29,754 nucleotides of DNA, taken from the NCBI GenBank assembly GCA_900763685.1, contig CAAFLF010000009.1:1-29754 (forward strand), written 5' to 3'. A program made the translations under genes and the position numbers. Origin of the DNA: an uncultured Oscillospiraceae bacterium (GTDB lineage Bacteria > Bacillota > Clostridia > Oscillospirales > Oscillospiraceae). The notes under the pieces were generated by a model. It was not told where the DNA came from. It saw only the letters and a program-made list of their open reading frames with translations, and made no database searches. Of this stretch, positions 1-6,115 are shown one piece after another (positions within the stretch are counted from its first letter, which is position 1; each line of letters begins with the position of its first letter).

Positions 1-5
1 AGCAT

Positions 6-59
6 CCCTTGCCTCTCCCTTTGGGAGAGGTGGCCGAGCGCAGCGAGGACGGAGAGGGT
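6..59 (+). repeat. Left terminal inverted repeat
   Basis: Begins CCCTTGCCTCTCCC and ends GGAGAGGGT. It holds its own hairpin, CCTCTCCC-TTT-GGGAGAGG (12-30). The outer 27 bases match the reverse complement of 446-472 with two differences, and the inner end GAGAGGGT also matches; the part between differs in sequence. The inner GGAGAGGG also serves as the likely ribosome binding site of the gene at 65. Confidence 0.7.
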
Positions 60-64
60 AAACA

Positions 65-445
65 ATGACCATACCAAAAGACAACACCCAATTAGAAAAT
101 GCCCGGCGGCTTCGCAGGGAGATGACACCCCACGAACGGAAACTCTGGTACCTTTTTCTCCGCAAATATCCAGTAAAAATTTATAAACAGCGGATTATCG
201 GCAGATTCATTGTGGACTTTTACCGCGCTTCGGCCAGACTTGTTATTGAATTGGATGGCTCTCAGCATTACGAACCTCAAGGGCTTGCTTATGATGCGGA
301 ACGTTCTCAATTCCTGATGTCTCTTGGGTTGGAGATTCCGCGATTCTCCAACCGGGATATCGACAGGGATTTTCGTGGTGTGTGCACACAAATTGATCTT
401 ATCATTCGAAAAAGGCCGCAAGACCCTCTCAGTCACCTACGGTGA
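65..445 (+). CDS. DUF559 / Vsr-like endonuclease-domain protein
   Basis: A 126-residue protein of the DUF559 family, which belongs to the PD-(D/E)XK nuclease-like fold related to very-short-patch repair endonucleases. The visible family core is RFIVDFY with D51, then IELDGSQHYE with E62 and D64, then the C-terminal pattern PRFSNRDI around 92-99. The length is normal for the family. The start is fixed by GGAGAGGG at 51-58 in the left repeat. The last codons (RPQDPLSHLR) run into the right repeat, so the gene fills the unit exactly. Members of this family are often found as solitary genes in clostridial genomes. The biochemical activity is not established; a role in repair, restriction or spread of the unit is conjecture. 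Confidence 0.8.
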   Translation: MTIPKDNTQLENARRLRREMTPHERKLWYLFLRKYPVKIYKQRIIGRFIVDFYRASARLVIELDGSQHYEPQGLAYDAERSQFLMSLGLEIPRFSNRDIDRDFRGVCTQIDLIIRKRPQDPLSHLR

Positions 446-472
446 CAGCTCTCCCAAAGGGAGAGCCAAGGG
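423..472 (-). repeat. Right terminal inverted repeat
   Basis: Reads, on the minus strand, CCCTTGGCTCTCCC through to GAGAGGGT. It contains the hairpin GCTCTCCC-AAA-GGGAGAGC (449-466 on the plus strand) and a second inner dyad GTCACC-GTA-GGTGAC that has no sequence counterpart in the left repeat, where a different inner dyad-like stretch is found. The gene's stop codon (443-445) is inside it. Confidence 0.7.
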
Positions 473-506
473 ACTGCGTCCCATTACATAGTATGTTGAC
501 ATGAGA

Positions 507-538
507 AATGGAGCGTATCTGTATCGATACGCTCCATT
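507..538. terminator. Hairpin after the DUF559 unit
   Basis: A perfect 13-bp stem, AATGGAGCGTATC, with a 6-base loop (520-525). It is followed on the plus strand by a short T-rich stretch (GACTGTTTTATG). It lies between the DUF559 unit and the convergent minus-strand gene ending at 592 and could end transcription from either side. The poor U-tract lowers confidence. Confidence 0.5.
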
Positions 539-591
539 GACTGTTTTATGAACACCCATCTAACGGCGGGGCTTGCTTTTTGTTTTCCTGT

Positions 592-1995
592 TTATACGGT
601 TTTCTCGAAGTAGTAGAAGGTCTCGTCCTCGCCGGCGGGACGCATGGAGGCGGAGAGCATCTTTCGGGAGGCCTCGTTCTCCCGGAAGCACTTGGCCACG
701 ACCTTCGTCAGGTGGACCCGGTAGAGGGCCCAGTCCGCCACGGCGGCGAAGGCCTCGGTGCCGTAGCCGTGACCGGCGAAAGCGGGGGCCACCCGGCAGC
801 CCAGTTCCGCGCCGCCCTGGAAGTCGAAGCGGTAGAGGACGGCCTCGCCGATGAACTGGCCGTCCAGCCGGAGGGCAAAGTTCACGGCGGCACGGGCGGC
901 GAAATCCCGCTCCGCCACCTCATAAAAGCTCCGCTCCGTCATGGGCTCCGTGAGGCCGCCCACGTCGTCATAGCCCCACCAGCGGTTGCGCTCCCCGTCC
1001 AGGACCAGGGCGTTGTAGGCGGGGATGTCCTCCTCCCGGAGGGCGGTGAGGGTCAGGCGCTCGGTCTTCAGCTCCGGGATGGCCTTCACGTGGGTGATGA
1101 GCTCGTTCCGGGGGGCGAAGTGGTACTTGCTGCCCAGCTCCGCGGGGCCGTACTGGAGCTTGGAGGTCCGGAGGCCCCGGTCGGCGGCGTCATCCTCCCG
1201 GTTGATCCAGGTGACGCCCTGGCCGAAAGTCTGGGCGAAGGCCTGGACGGTGGCGGGATAGACGCCGGGGCAGGAGTAGAGGGCCTTCTCGATGTGGATG
1301 ATAAGGGTCTCGCCGCAGCGCTCCGCGAGGGACAGGGAGAGGAGGCGGCCGTCTGCGAACATGCCGCCGCAGAGGAGCCAGGGCTCCCCGGCCAGGGTCA
1401 GCATCTCCTGGGCGCTTTTCAGCTCGTTGACGGCCCGGGGATCGTCGGCCTTGCCGAACTCCCCGGCGTAATCCCGCCAGAAGCGCTCAATAAGGGGGGT
1501 ATCCTCCGCCCCCAGCCGGCGGAACTCCGCCTGGGGGAAGGCGGCACGGAACTTTTTAATGTGGTTGCGCTGGCCGGAGTAGCGGCGGCCGGCGAAGTTC
1601 TGCAGGTCCTCCGCCCGGTAGAGGTAATCCTTCCAGGTGCGGACGTTGCTGACGGAGACGTAGGGGTAGCGGCGCAGGAGGACGGCGGCCTTCTCCTCCG
1701 GCACCACGGAGATGACGGGGGCGGCGCCCCGGTCCACGCAGTCCATCTCGATGGCGGTGAGGGCGGCATCCTCATCCCCCTCCGGGCCGGGAACGGGGTA
1801 GTCGTAGACCTGCTCGCCGTCGATGTCGTTGCGGATGAGGAGGCAGCCGGCGGCCTCCGTCCAGGAGGGGTGCAGGTGGCCCCGCCACATGAACTTCGTC
1901 AGGGCGGCGTACTCGCAGAGGCGGTAGGGACAGCTCTCATAGTATCGGTGCAGGGCCGGGAGGTCCTCCCGGCTCACGCTTTTCCATTGCAGCAT
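592..1995 (-). CDS. DUF2156 domain - GNAT acetyltransferase fusion
   Basis: A 467-residue two-domain protein. The first ~290 residues match the DUF2156 / LPG-synthase C-terminal type (phosphatidylglycerol lysyltransferase-like GNAT fold): RRYSGQRNHIKKFRAAFPQ and RFWRDYAGEF are typical. The last ~155 residues, from LKTERLTLTALREEDI, are a RimJ/RimL-type GNAT domain with the acetyl-CoA loop AFAGHGYGTEA. A longer frame opens at 2040, but the ATG at 1995 has AAAGGA about seven bases upstream and starts where family members start. It lies 60 bp after the LysR gene, with its own candidate promoter. Acetylation or aminoacyl transfer are family expectations; the substrate is unknown. Confidence 0.8.
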   Translation of the reverse strand: MLQWKSVSREDLPALHRYYESCPYRLCEYAALTKFMWRGHLHPSWTEAAGCLLIRNDIDGEQVYDYPVPGPEGDEDAALTAIEMDCVDRGAAPVISVVPEEKAAVLLRRYPYVSVSNVRTWKDYLYRAEDLQNFAGRRYSGQRNHIKKFRAAFPQAEFRRLGAEDTPLIERFWRDYAGEFGKADDPRAVNELKSAQEMLTLAGEPWLLCGGMFADGRLLSLSLAERCGETLIIHIEKALYSCPGVYPATVQAFAQTFGQGVTWINREDDAADRGLRTSKLQYGPAELGSKYHFAPRNELITHVKAIPELKTERLTLTALREEDIPAYNALVLDGERNRWWGYDDVGGLTEPMTERSFYEVAERDFAARAAVNFALRLDGQFIGEAVLYRFDFQGGAELGCRVAPAFAGHGYGTEAFAAVADWALYRVHLTKVVAKCFRENEASRKMLSASMRPAGEDETFYYFEKTV

Positions 1996-2054
1996 ACAGT
2001 GATCCTTTTCCTTTTGGTGATGATCGGGGCAGGGCCCCAAGGTGGTAATGTGAC

Positions 2055-2084
2055 ATTATAGCGCAGACGGGGCGGAAATGTCAG
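2055..2084 (-). promoter_or_regulatory. Sigma-A promoter for the DUF2156-GNAT gene
   Basis: On the minus strand, CTGACA (2079-2084), an 18-bp spacer, and TATAAT (2055-2060). The -10 box overlaps the LysR stop codon, so the downstream gene need not depend on LysR read-through. Confidence 0.5.
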
Positions 2085-2973
2085 TGGCATTTGCATCATT
2101 TTCCCCGGTCATTTCCCGGACCACCCGGCGGGCGCAGTCGATGAAGCGGCGGAGGGCGGGATTGGCGCAGTGGGGCCGGAGGGCGATGCCAAGCTCCCGG
2201 GAGGCGGCGGGGGCCACCGGCAGGGTCAGGACCTGCTGGGTGTAGCCCCGGAGGGTCATCTCCGTCATCATGCTGACGCCCAGGCCGTGGCGGACCATGC
2301 TGATAACGGTGAGGTCATCCACCACCGAGGGCTGGACGTTGGGCTGGACCCCGGCGGCCCGGAAGATGCGCATGATGTCAAGATCGAAGCCCTGGTAGGG
2401 CATGATGAAGTCCAGGCCCTGGAAATCCCCCAGGGGGAAGCGGCCCCGGTGGGGGTCCTCCGGCGGGAGGACGGCGAACATGGGATCCTGCCAGAGGGGG
2501 ATCCACCGGTAGTCCCCGGGCTCCTGGCGGCTCGCGAAGATCAGGTCCAGTTTCCCCTGGAGGAGGGCGGCGTATGCCTCGGCGATGTGGTTGGTGACCC
2601 GCATCTCCACGCTGGCCTCGGGACATTCCTCCCGGAAGCGGCGGATGATGCCCGGCAGCCAGTGGACGCCCATGCTGGCGTAGGTCCCCACCCGGATGGC
2701 CTCCCGCCGGACATCCCCGGCCTGGGTGAAGGCTGCGTCCAGCCGGGAGGCGGAGTCCAGGAAGTCCCGGATGGCGGGGGCCACCCGCTCGCCCTCCGGC
2801 GTCAGGCGGACGCCGCCCCGGCCCCGCTCCAGAAGGGGGACGCCGATCTCCTTTTCGAGACTGTTCATCATATGCGTAAGGCCCGACTGGGTGTAGCCCA
2901 GGACCTCCGCCGCCCGGGTGAAGCTCCCCAGGTCCACCGACATCATCAGGGCTTCCAGCTTCTTACTCTCCAT
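2056..2973 (-). CDS. LysR-family transcriptional regulator
   Basis: A 305-residue LysR-type regulator of normal length. The N-terminal winged helix is residues 1-60 (SFTRAAEVLGYTQSGLTHMM, then LEKEIGVPLLERGRGG). The effector-binding domain begins near residue 90 (IRVGTYASMGVHWLPGIIRRF). The start at 2973 has AAAGAGAG upstream. It is divergent from the amino acid symporter at 3152, and the promoters of the two genes overlap at 3036-3079, which suggests autoregulation together with control of the symporter. The effector is not readable from sequence; an amino acid or related metabolite is the natural guess from the neighbour. Confidence 0.92.
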   Translation of the reverse strand: MESKKLEALMMSVDLGSFTRAAEVLGYTQSGLTHMMNSLEKEIGVPLLERGRGGVRLTPEGERVAPAIRDFLDSASRLDAAFTQAGDVRREAIRVGTYASMGVHWLPGIIRRFREECPEASVEMRVTNHIAEAYAALLQGKLDLIFASRQEPGDYRWIPLWQDPMFAVLPPEDPHRGRFPLGDFQGLDFIMPYQGFDLDIMRIFRAAGVQPNVQPSVVDDLTVISMVRHGLGVSMMTEMTLRGYTQQVLTLPVAPAASRELGIALRPHCANPALRRFIDCARRVVREMTGENDANATDISAPSAL

Positions 2974-3035
2974 CCCGCGCTCTCTTTCCGCCAGTCCCTT
3001 CCAGGGAAGGAACTATGACACTTTCTCATGGATAC

Positions 3036-3064
3036 ATTATAATCCGTCGCTTTACACATTGCAA
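3036..3064 (-). promoter_or_regulatory. LysR gene promoter
   Basis: On the minus strand TTGCAA (3059-3064), exactly 17 bp, then consensus TATAAT (3036-3041). It overlaps the oppositely directed symporter promoter by 14 bp, so the two polymerases cannot occupy both at once. Confidence 0.75.
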
Positions 3065-3079
3065 GGGAAGATTTATACT
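3051..3079 (+). promoter_or_regulatory. Symporter gene promoter
   Basis: TTTACA (3051-3056), 17 bp, TATACT (3074-3079). The predicted transcription start is near 3086, at the first of two ACGCAAATAA direct repeats. Confidence 0.75.
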
Positions 3080-3085
3080 ACCCTT

Positions 3086-3110
3086 ACGCAAATAATTTCG
3101 ACGCAAATAA
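3086..3110 (+). promoter_or_regulatory. Direct repeat ACGCAAATAA x2, candidate operator
   Basis: Identical 10-mers at 3086-3095 and 3101-3110, with a 15-bp period. They sit just downstream of the symporter -10 box, where a bound protein would block transcription. LysR sites are usually upstream T-N11-A dyads, so a second regulator or a LysR activation/repression switch are both possible. Confidence 0.4.
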
Positions 3111-3151
3111 AATGGGTTTGAAAGAAAGAAACGGAAGAAAGGTGTATCCCT

Positions 3152-4627
3152 ATGGAAACGAAAAAGACAGTGGGCTTCGCCAGCAGCCTGGGCTTCGTCC
3201 TGGCGGCGGCGGGCAGCGCCGTGGGCCTCGGCAACATTTGGGCCTTCCCCTATAAGACCTCTCAGAACGGCGGCGCCGCCTTCGTTCTGCTGTATGTAGC
3301 CTGCGTCATCTTCATCGGCTTTGTAACGATGCTCAGCGAGATCTACCTGGGCCGCCGGGCCGCGGCGAACCCCATCACCGCCTATAAGAAGGTCAGCAAG
3401 AACCTGGGCTGGTGCGGTCTGGTCGCCATCCTGATCCCCACCTTCATCACCTGCTACTACGCGGTGCTGGGCGGCTGGACCACCAAGTTTGCCGTGAACT
3501 CCTTCGCCGGGAACGCCGGGATCCTGGCCAGCTTCTCCGTCAACACCGGGGAGGTCATCCTCTACACCGCCATCTTCGTGGCCATCGCCGCCATCATCAT
3601 CGCCTGCGGCGTGGAGGAGGGCATCGAGCGGATGTCCAAGGTGCTGATGCCCATCCTCTTCCTCATCGTGGTGGGCGTCGCCATCTACTCTCTGACCCTG
3701 GGCGAGGGCGTCAGCGAGGGTCTCGCTTTCTACCTGAAGCCGGACTTCTCCGTCATCACCTTCAAGAGCGTGCTGGCGGCCATGAGCCAGGCCTTCTTCT
3801 CCCTGTCCCTGGGCATGGGCATCATGATCACCTACGGCTCCTACACCGGCAAGGGCATCAACATCGTGAACTCCACGGTGATGATCTGCCTCTTTGACAC
3901 GGTGGTGGCCCTGCTGGCGGGCCTGGCCATCTTCCCCGCCGTGGCCCACTTTGACCCCAGCCTGCTCAACAGCAGCCGGGGCATCGCCCTCATCTTCATC
4001 ATCCTGCCCCAGGTCTTTGACTCCATGGGCTTCGTGGGCAAGATCGTGAGCTTCGCCTTCTTCATCATGGTGGTCATCGCCGCCGTCACCTCCGTCATGT
4101 CCCTCATCGAGGTGGCCACCCAGTTCGTCATCCAGAAGTTCCGGGCCAACCGGAAGGTCTCCGCCCTCATCGTGGCGGGGGTCTGCTTCCTGGTGTCCAT
4201 CCCCATCGGCATCTCCCTGGGCCATGTGGCCATCCTGGAGGAGAGCGGCCCCGCCCTCTTCGGGCTGGACTGGCTGACCTTCTTCGACGAGGTCACCAAC
4301 ACCGTTCTCATGCCCGTCTGCGCCTTCTTCGCCTGCGTGGCGGTGGGCTGGATCATCAAGCCCAAGAACGCCATCCAGGAGATGGAGGACGAGGGCTGCA
4401 AGATGGCCCCCTGGCTGGAGAAGACCTATGCCGTCATGATCCGCTACATCACGCCCCTCCTCATCGTCATCGTGGAGATCGGCGGCCTCGCGGGCGAGAT
4501 CGAGGCCGGCAATATCGCCGTGGTGGTCTTCGCCTACGCCCTCATCGCCGTCTGCGCCATCGTGTACTTTGCCTTCCTGCGGAACCGTGACACCGGCTGC
4601 AACGCCGACGAGCGGGTGAAGCGCTGA
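3152..4627 (+). CDS. Sodium-dependent amino acid transporter, NSS (LeuT-fold) family
   Basis: A 491-residue membrane protein of the neurotransmitter:sodium symporter family. The unwound first helix motif GLGNIWAFPY (residues 25-34), followed by KTSQNGGAAFVLLYV, is diagnostic and forms the sodium and substrate sites in LeuT/MhsT structures. About eleven hydrophobic segments follow, as expected for bacterial members lacking TM12. The likely job is Na+-coupled amino acid import at the cytoplasmic membrane. The start has GAAAGGTG about seven bases upstream. It is monocistronic: own promoter at 3051-3079 and a strong terminator at 4649. The divergent LysR gene is its probable regulator. The exact amino acid (aromatic or aliphatic) cannot be read. 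Confidence 0.93.
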   Translation: METKKTVGFASSLGFVLAAAGSAVGLGNIWAFPYKTSQNGGAAFVLLYVACVIFIGFVTMLSEIYLGRRAAANPITAYKKVSKNLGWCGLVAILIPTFITCYYAVLGGWTTKFAVNSFAGNAGILASFSVNTGEVILYTAIFVAIAAIIIACGVEEGIERMSKVLMPILFLIVVGVAIYSLTLGEGVSEGLAFYLKPDFSVITFKSVLAAMSQAFFSLSLGMGIMITYGSYTGKGINIVNSTVMICLFDTVVALLAGLAIFPAVAHFDPSLLNSSRGIALIFIILPQVFDSMGFVGKIVSFAFFIMVVIAAVTSVMSLIEVATQFVIQKFRANRKVSALIVAGVCFLVSIPIGISLGHVAILEESGPALFGLDWLTFFDEVTNTVLMPVCAFFACVAVGWIIKPKNAIQEMEDEGCKMAPWLEKTYAVMIRYITPLLIVIVEIGGLAGEIEAGNIAVVVFAYALIAVCAIVYFAFLRNRDTGCNADERVKR

Positions 4628-4648
4628 GTTCCCTTTCCCGATCCCTCC

Positions 4649-4684
4649 GGCGGGTCTCCCAAACGGGAGACCCGCCATTTTTCC
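4649..4684 (+). terminator. Terminator of the symporter gene
   Basis: Perfect 12-bp stem GGCGGGTCTCCC (4649-4660) and its complement (4665-4676) with an AAAC loop, followed by ATTTTTCC. Confidence 0.9.
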
Positions 4685-4723
4685 GGTTTTGAACGTCAGG
4701 GAAGGGGAAAACTTTCGGGATTT

Positions 4724-4746
4724 TCCACCAAATCGGTGGATTTTTT
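4724..4746 (+). terminator. Second hairpin with U-tract before the CarD-like gene
   Basis: TCCACC-AAATC-GGTGGA followed directly by six T. It lies upstream of the carD-like promoter, so it acts as a back-up terminator for read-through rather than as an attenuator. Confidence 0.6.
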
Positions 4747-4755
4747 CATTTTGGG

Positions 4756-4785
4756 CTTACATTTTTCAAAAAAGCGGTGTATACT
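4756..4785 (+). promoter_or_regulatory. Promoter of the CarD-like gene
   Basis: CTTACA (4756-4761), 18 bp, TATACT (4780-4785). The -35 box is weak and the -10 box good. Confidence 0.5.
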
Positions 4786-4861
4786 GAGTAATAAGGTATG
4801 AAAAATGCCCTGTCCCGGTCTTTCTGACCCGGATGGGGCGCGGCGGAGAAGGGAGCGAGCG

Positions 4862-5368
4862 ATGTATCAGGTTGGGGAACTGGTGGTCTACGGCACGACG
4901 GGAGTCTGCCGGGTGGAGGGCTTCGGCACGCCGGACCCTATGGACCGCAGTGGTCGGCAGTACTACCAGCTCAAGCCCCTCTATCAGGACGGCGTCATCT
5001 ATACCCCGGTGGAGGGGGGCAAGGTGCCCATGCGCCCGGTGATGAGCGCCGAGGCCGCCCGGGCCCTGGCCGAGGAGGTGCCCCAGATCCAGCCGGAGGA
5101 GCACCGGGCCCGGACCATCCAGCTTTTGACCCAGCACTACCAGAGCATCCTGCAGTCCGGCTCCAGCCGGGACCTGCTGGAGCTGGCCATGTCCATCCAG
5201 GCCAAGCGCCGGCAGGCGGAGAAGCACAACCGCCGTCTCGGCATGGTGGACGAGCGCTACGGCCGCCAGGCGGAGCGGCTGCTCTTCGGCGAGCTGGCGG
5301 CGGCGCTGGACCTGCCCTATGACCAGGTGCCGGCCTTCCTCTTCGCCCGGAAGGCCGCAAAGGTCTGA
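4862..5368 (+). CDS. CarD/CdnL-type transcription factor
   Basis: A 168-residue protein of the CarD family, which binds the RNA polymerase beta subunit and stabilises open promoter complexes. The N-terminal RNA-polymerase-interacting domain (Tudor-like) is visible as MYQVGELVVYGTTGVCRVEG and YYQLKPLYQDGVIYTPVE (residues 1-60). The C-terminal half is helical and Arg/Lys/Gln-rich (AMSIQAKRRQAEKHNRRLG), as in the DNA-binding part of CdnL proteins. A frame opens earlier at 4805, but the ATG at 4862 with GGGAG upstream gives the family-typical MYQVGE start. It has its own promoter and terminator. Probably a housekeeping or stress transcription modulator. Confidence 0.9.
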   Translation: MYQVGELVVYGTTGVCRVEGFGTPDPMDRSGRQYYQLKPLYQDGVIYTPVEGGKVPMRPVMSAEAARALAEEVPQIQPEEHRARTIQLLTQHYQSILQSGSSRDLLELAMSIQAKRRQAEKHNRRLGMVDERYGRQAERLLFGELAAALDLPYDQVPAFLFARKAAKV

Positions 5369-5430
5369 GCTTCCTCCCACAAAATGGCAGTCAAAACGCG
5401 AATGGCCGCCATTAGGAATGAGAATATATA

Positions 5431-5473
5431 CCGTCCCCGCCCGGGGGAAAACCGGGTGGGGACGGCTCTTTTT
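5431..5473 (+). terminator. Terminator of the CarD-like gene
   Basis: A 14-bp GC-rich stem (5431-5444 with 5452-5465, one G-T pair) and 7-base loop, followed by CTCTTTTTCC. Confidence 0.88.
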
Positions 5474-5549
5474 CCCCTCTTCCCAGCATCTTTATTCACC
5501 CTGCACAAAATCGCCCGACAATTTTTTCGCTTTCTCTTCAAAACAGCGC

Positions 5550-5578
5550 TTGACATTTGCGCTTTCACGGTTTAAAAT
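5550..5578 (+). promoter_or_regulatory. Strong promoter of the small membrane protein
   Basis: Consensus TTGACA (5550-5555), 17 bp, TAAAAT (5573-5578). Among the strongest-looking sigma-A promoters in the window. Confidence 0.8.
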
Positions 5579-5610
5579 GCGTAGCATCAGAACGAAAGGA
5601 GCTAAGGGCA

Positions 5611-5916
5611 ATGATGTTCACTTCCACTTATACCAACAAGTCCATGAACGTTTGCTCCGCGTCTGCCAATCGGGCAGAGGCTTCTTCCGCCTGCGCCGAG
5701 ACCAGCAATACCAACACGCAGTCTGCCCGTACCATCGCCCTCGTTCTGGACACCGTTCTGGTGTCCATTTTTGTTGCTATGATCGCCATCGCCATTATCC
5801 GCGTTCTGGGGGTCCTGGGCCTGATCCGTCTGGCCGCCCTCATTATCCTGGCGGTCCTGCTGATTATGGGACAACTGAATAGCGACAGGAGCCTTGAGCC
5901 CGCGAGAGTCAGATGA
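5611..5916 (+). CDS. Small membrane protein of unknown function
   Basis: A 101-residue protein that I do not recognise. Residues 1-40 are hydrophilic, rich in Ser, Thr, Asn and Ala, with two cysteines (SMNVCSASANRAEASSACAE). Residues ~42-90 form two adjacent hydrophobic helices (LVLDTVLVSIFVAMIAIAII and LIRLAALIILAVLLIMG) joined by a short RVLGVLG turn, followed by a short charged tail. The frame is open from 5557, but the first ATG with AAAGGAG nine bases upstream is 5611; a second ATG follows at once. Codon use is less GC-rich at the N-terminus than in neighbours. A consensus promoter and a strong terminator make it an independent, probably well-expressed gene. Holin-like, stress or signalling roles are all open. 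Confidence 0.7.
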   Translation: MMFTSTYTNKSMNVCSASANRAEASSACAETSNTNTQSARTIALVLDTVLVSIFVAMIAIAIIRVLGVLGLIRLAALIILAVLLIMGQLNSDRSLEPARVR

Positions 5917-5929
5917 CTTTGTTACTGGA

Positions 5930-5966
5930 AAGCGGCTGTGCTTCTGAAAGCGCGGCCGCTTTTTTG
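5930..5966 (+). terminator. Terminator of the small membrane protein gene
   Basis: A 12-bp stem GCGGCTGTGCTT / AAGCGCGGCCGC with two G-T pairs and a CTGA loop, followed by seven T. Confidence 0.88.
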
Positions 5967-5973
5967 TATGTCC

Positions 5974-6034
5974 GGCGTTTTGCCGGGAAGGCCGGACCGG
6001 ACGGCCGCCGGTCCCCCTTTCCCGGCAAAACGCC
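5974..6034. promoter_or_regulatory. Nested inverted repeat in the Liv operon leader
   Basis: A perfect 16-bp inverted repeat, GGCGTTTTGCCGGGAA at 5974-5989 and its complement at 6019-6034. Its 29-base interior holds another dyad, GGACCGG (5994-6000) with CCGGTCC (6008-6014). There is no U-tract after it, so it is not a typical terminator. It lies 80 bp before the binding-protein gene, for which I could find no clear promoter. Confidence 0.5.
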
Positions 6035-6115
6035 GAGAGACCCCAGCGAATCCCAGCGAACCCCAATGGAAGATCCTTTGAAAAAGAAGTTTTTAAAGTA
6101 AAGGAGATCAGCATT

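Larger units (their letters stand above)
6..472. mobile_element. Inverted-repeat-bounded unit carrying a DUF559 gene
   Basis: Two imperfect inverted repeats (6-59 and 423-472) enclose a single gene whose start codon lies six bases inside the left repeat and whose stop codon lies within the right one. No transposase is present. The unit is visibly richer in A and T than the following genes. The arrangement resembles a MITE-like cassette that carries a nuclease-like gene. I infer mobility from structure only; the left flank is too short (5 bases) to judge a target-site duplication. Confidence 0.55.

Noticed and set aside
6..472. CRISPR-like repeats
   Set aside because: Only two copies, in inverted orientation, with a gene between them. 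They are terminal inverted repeats.
3026..4678. A 550-residue minus-strand open frame across the symporter
   Set aside because: Asp/Gly/His-rich shadow of a well-supported transporter gene.
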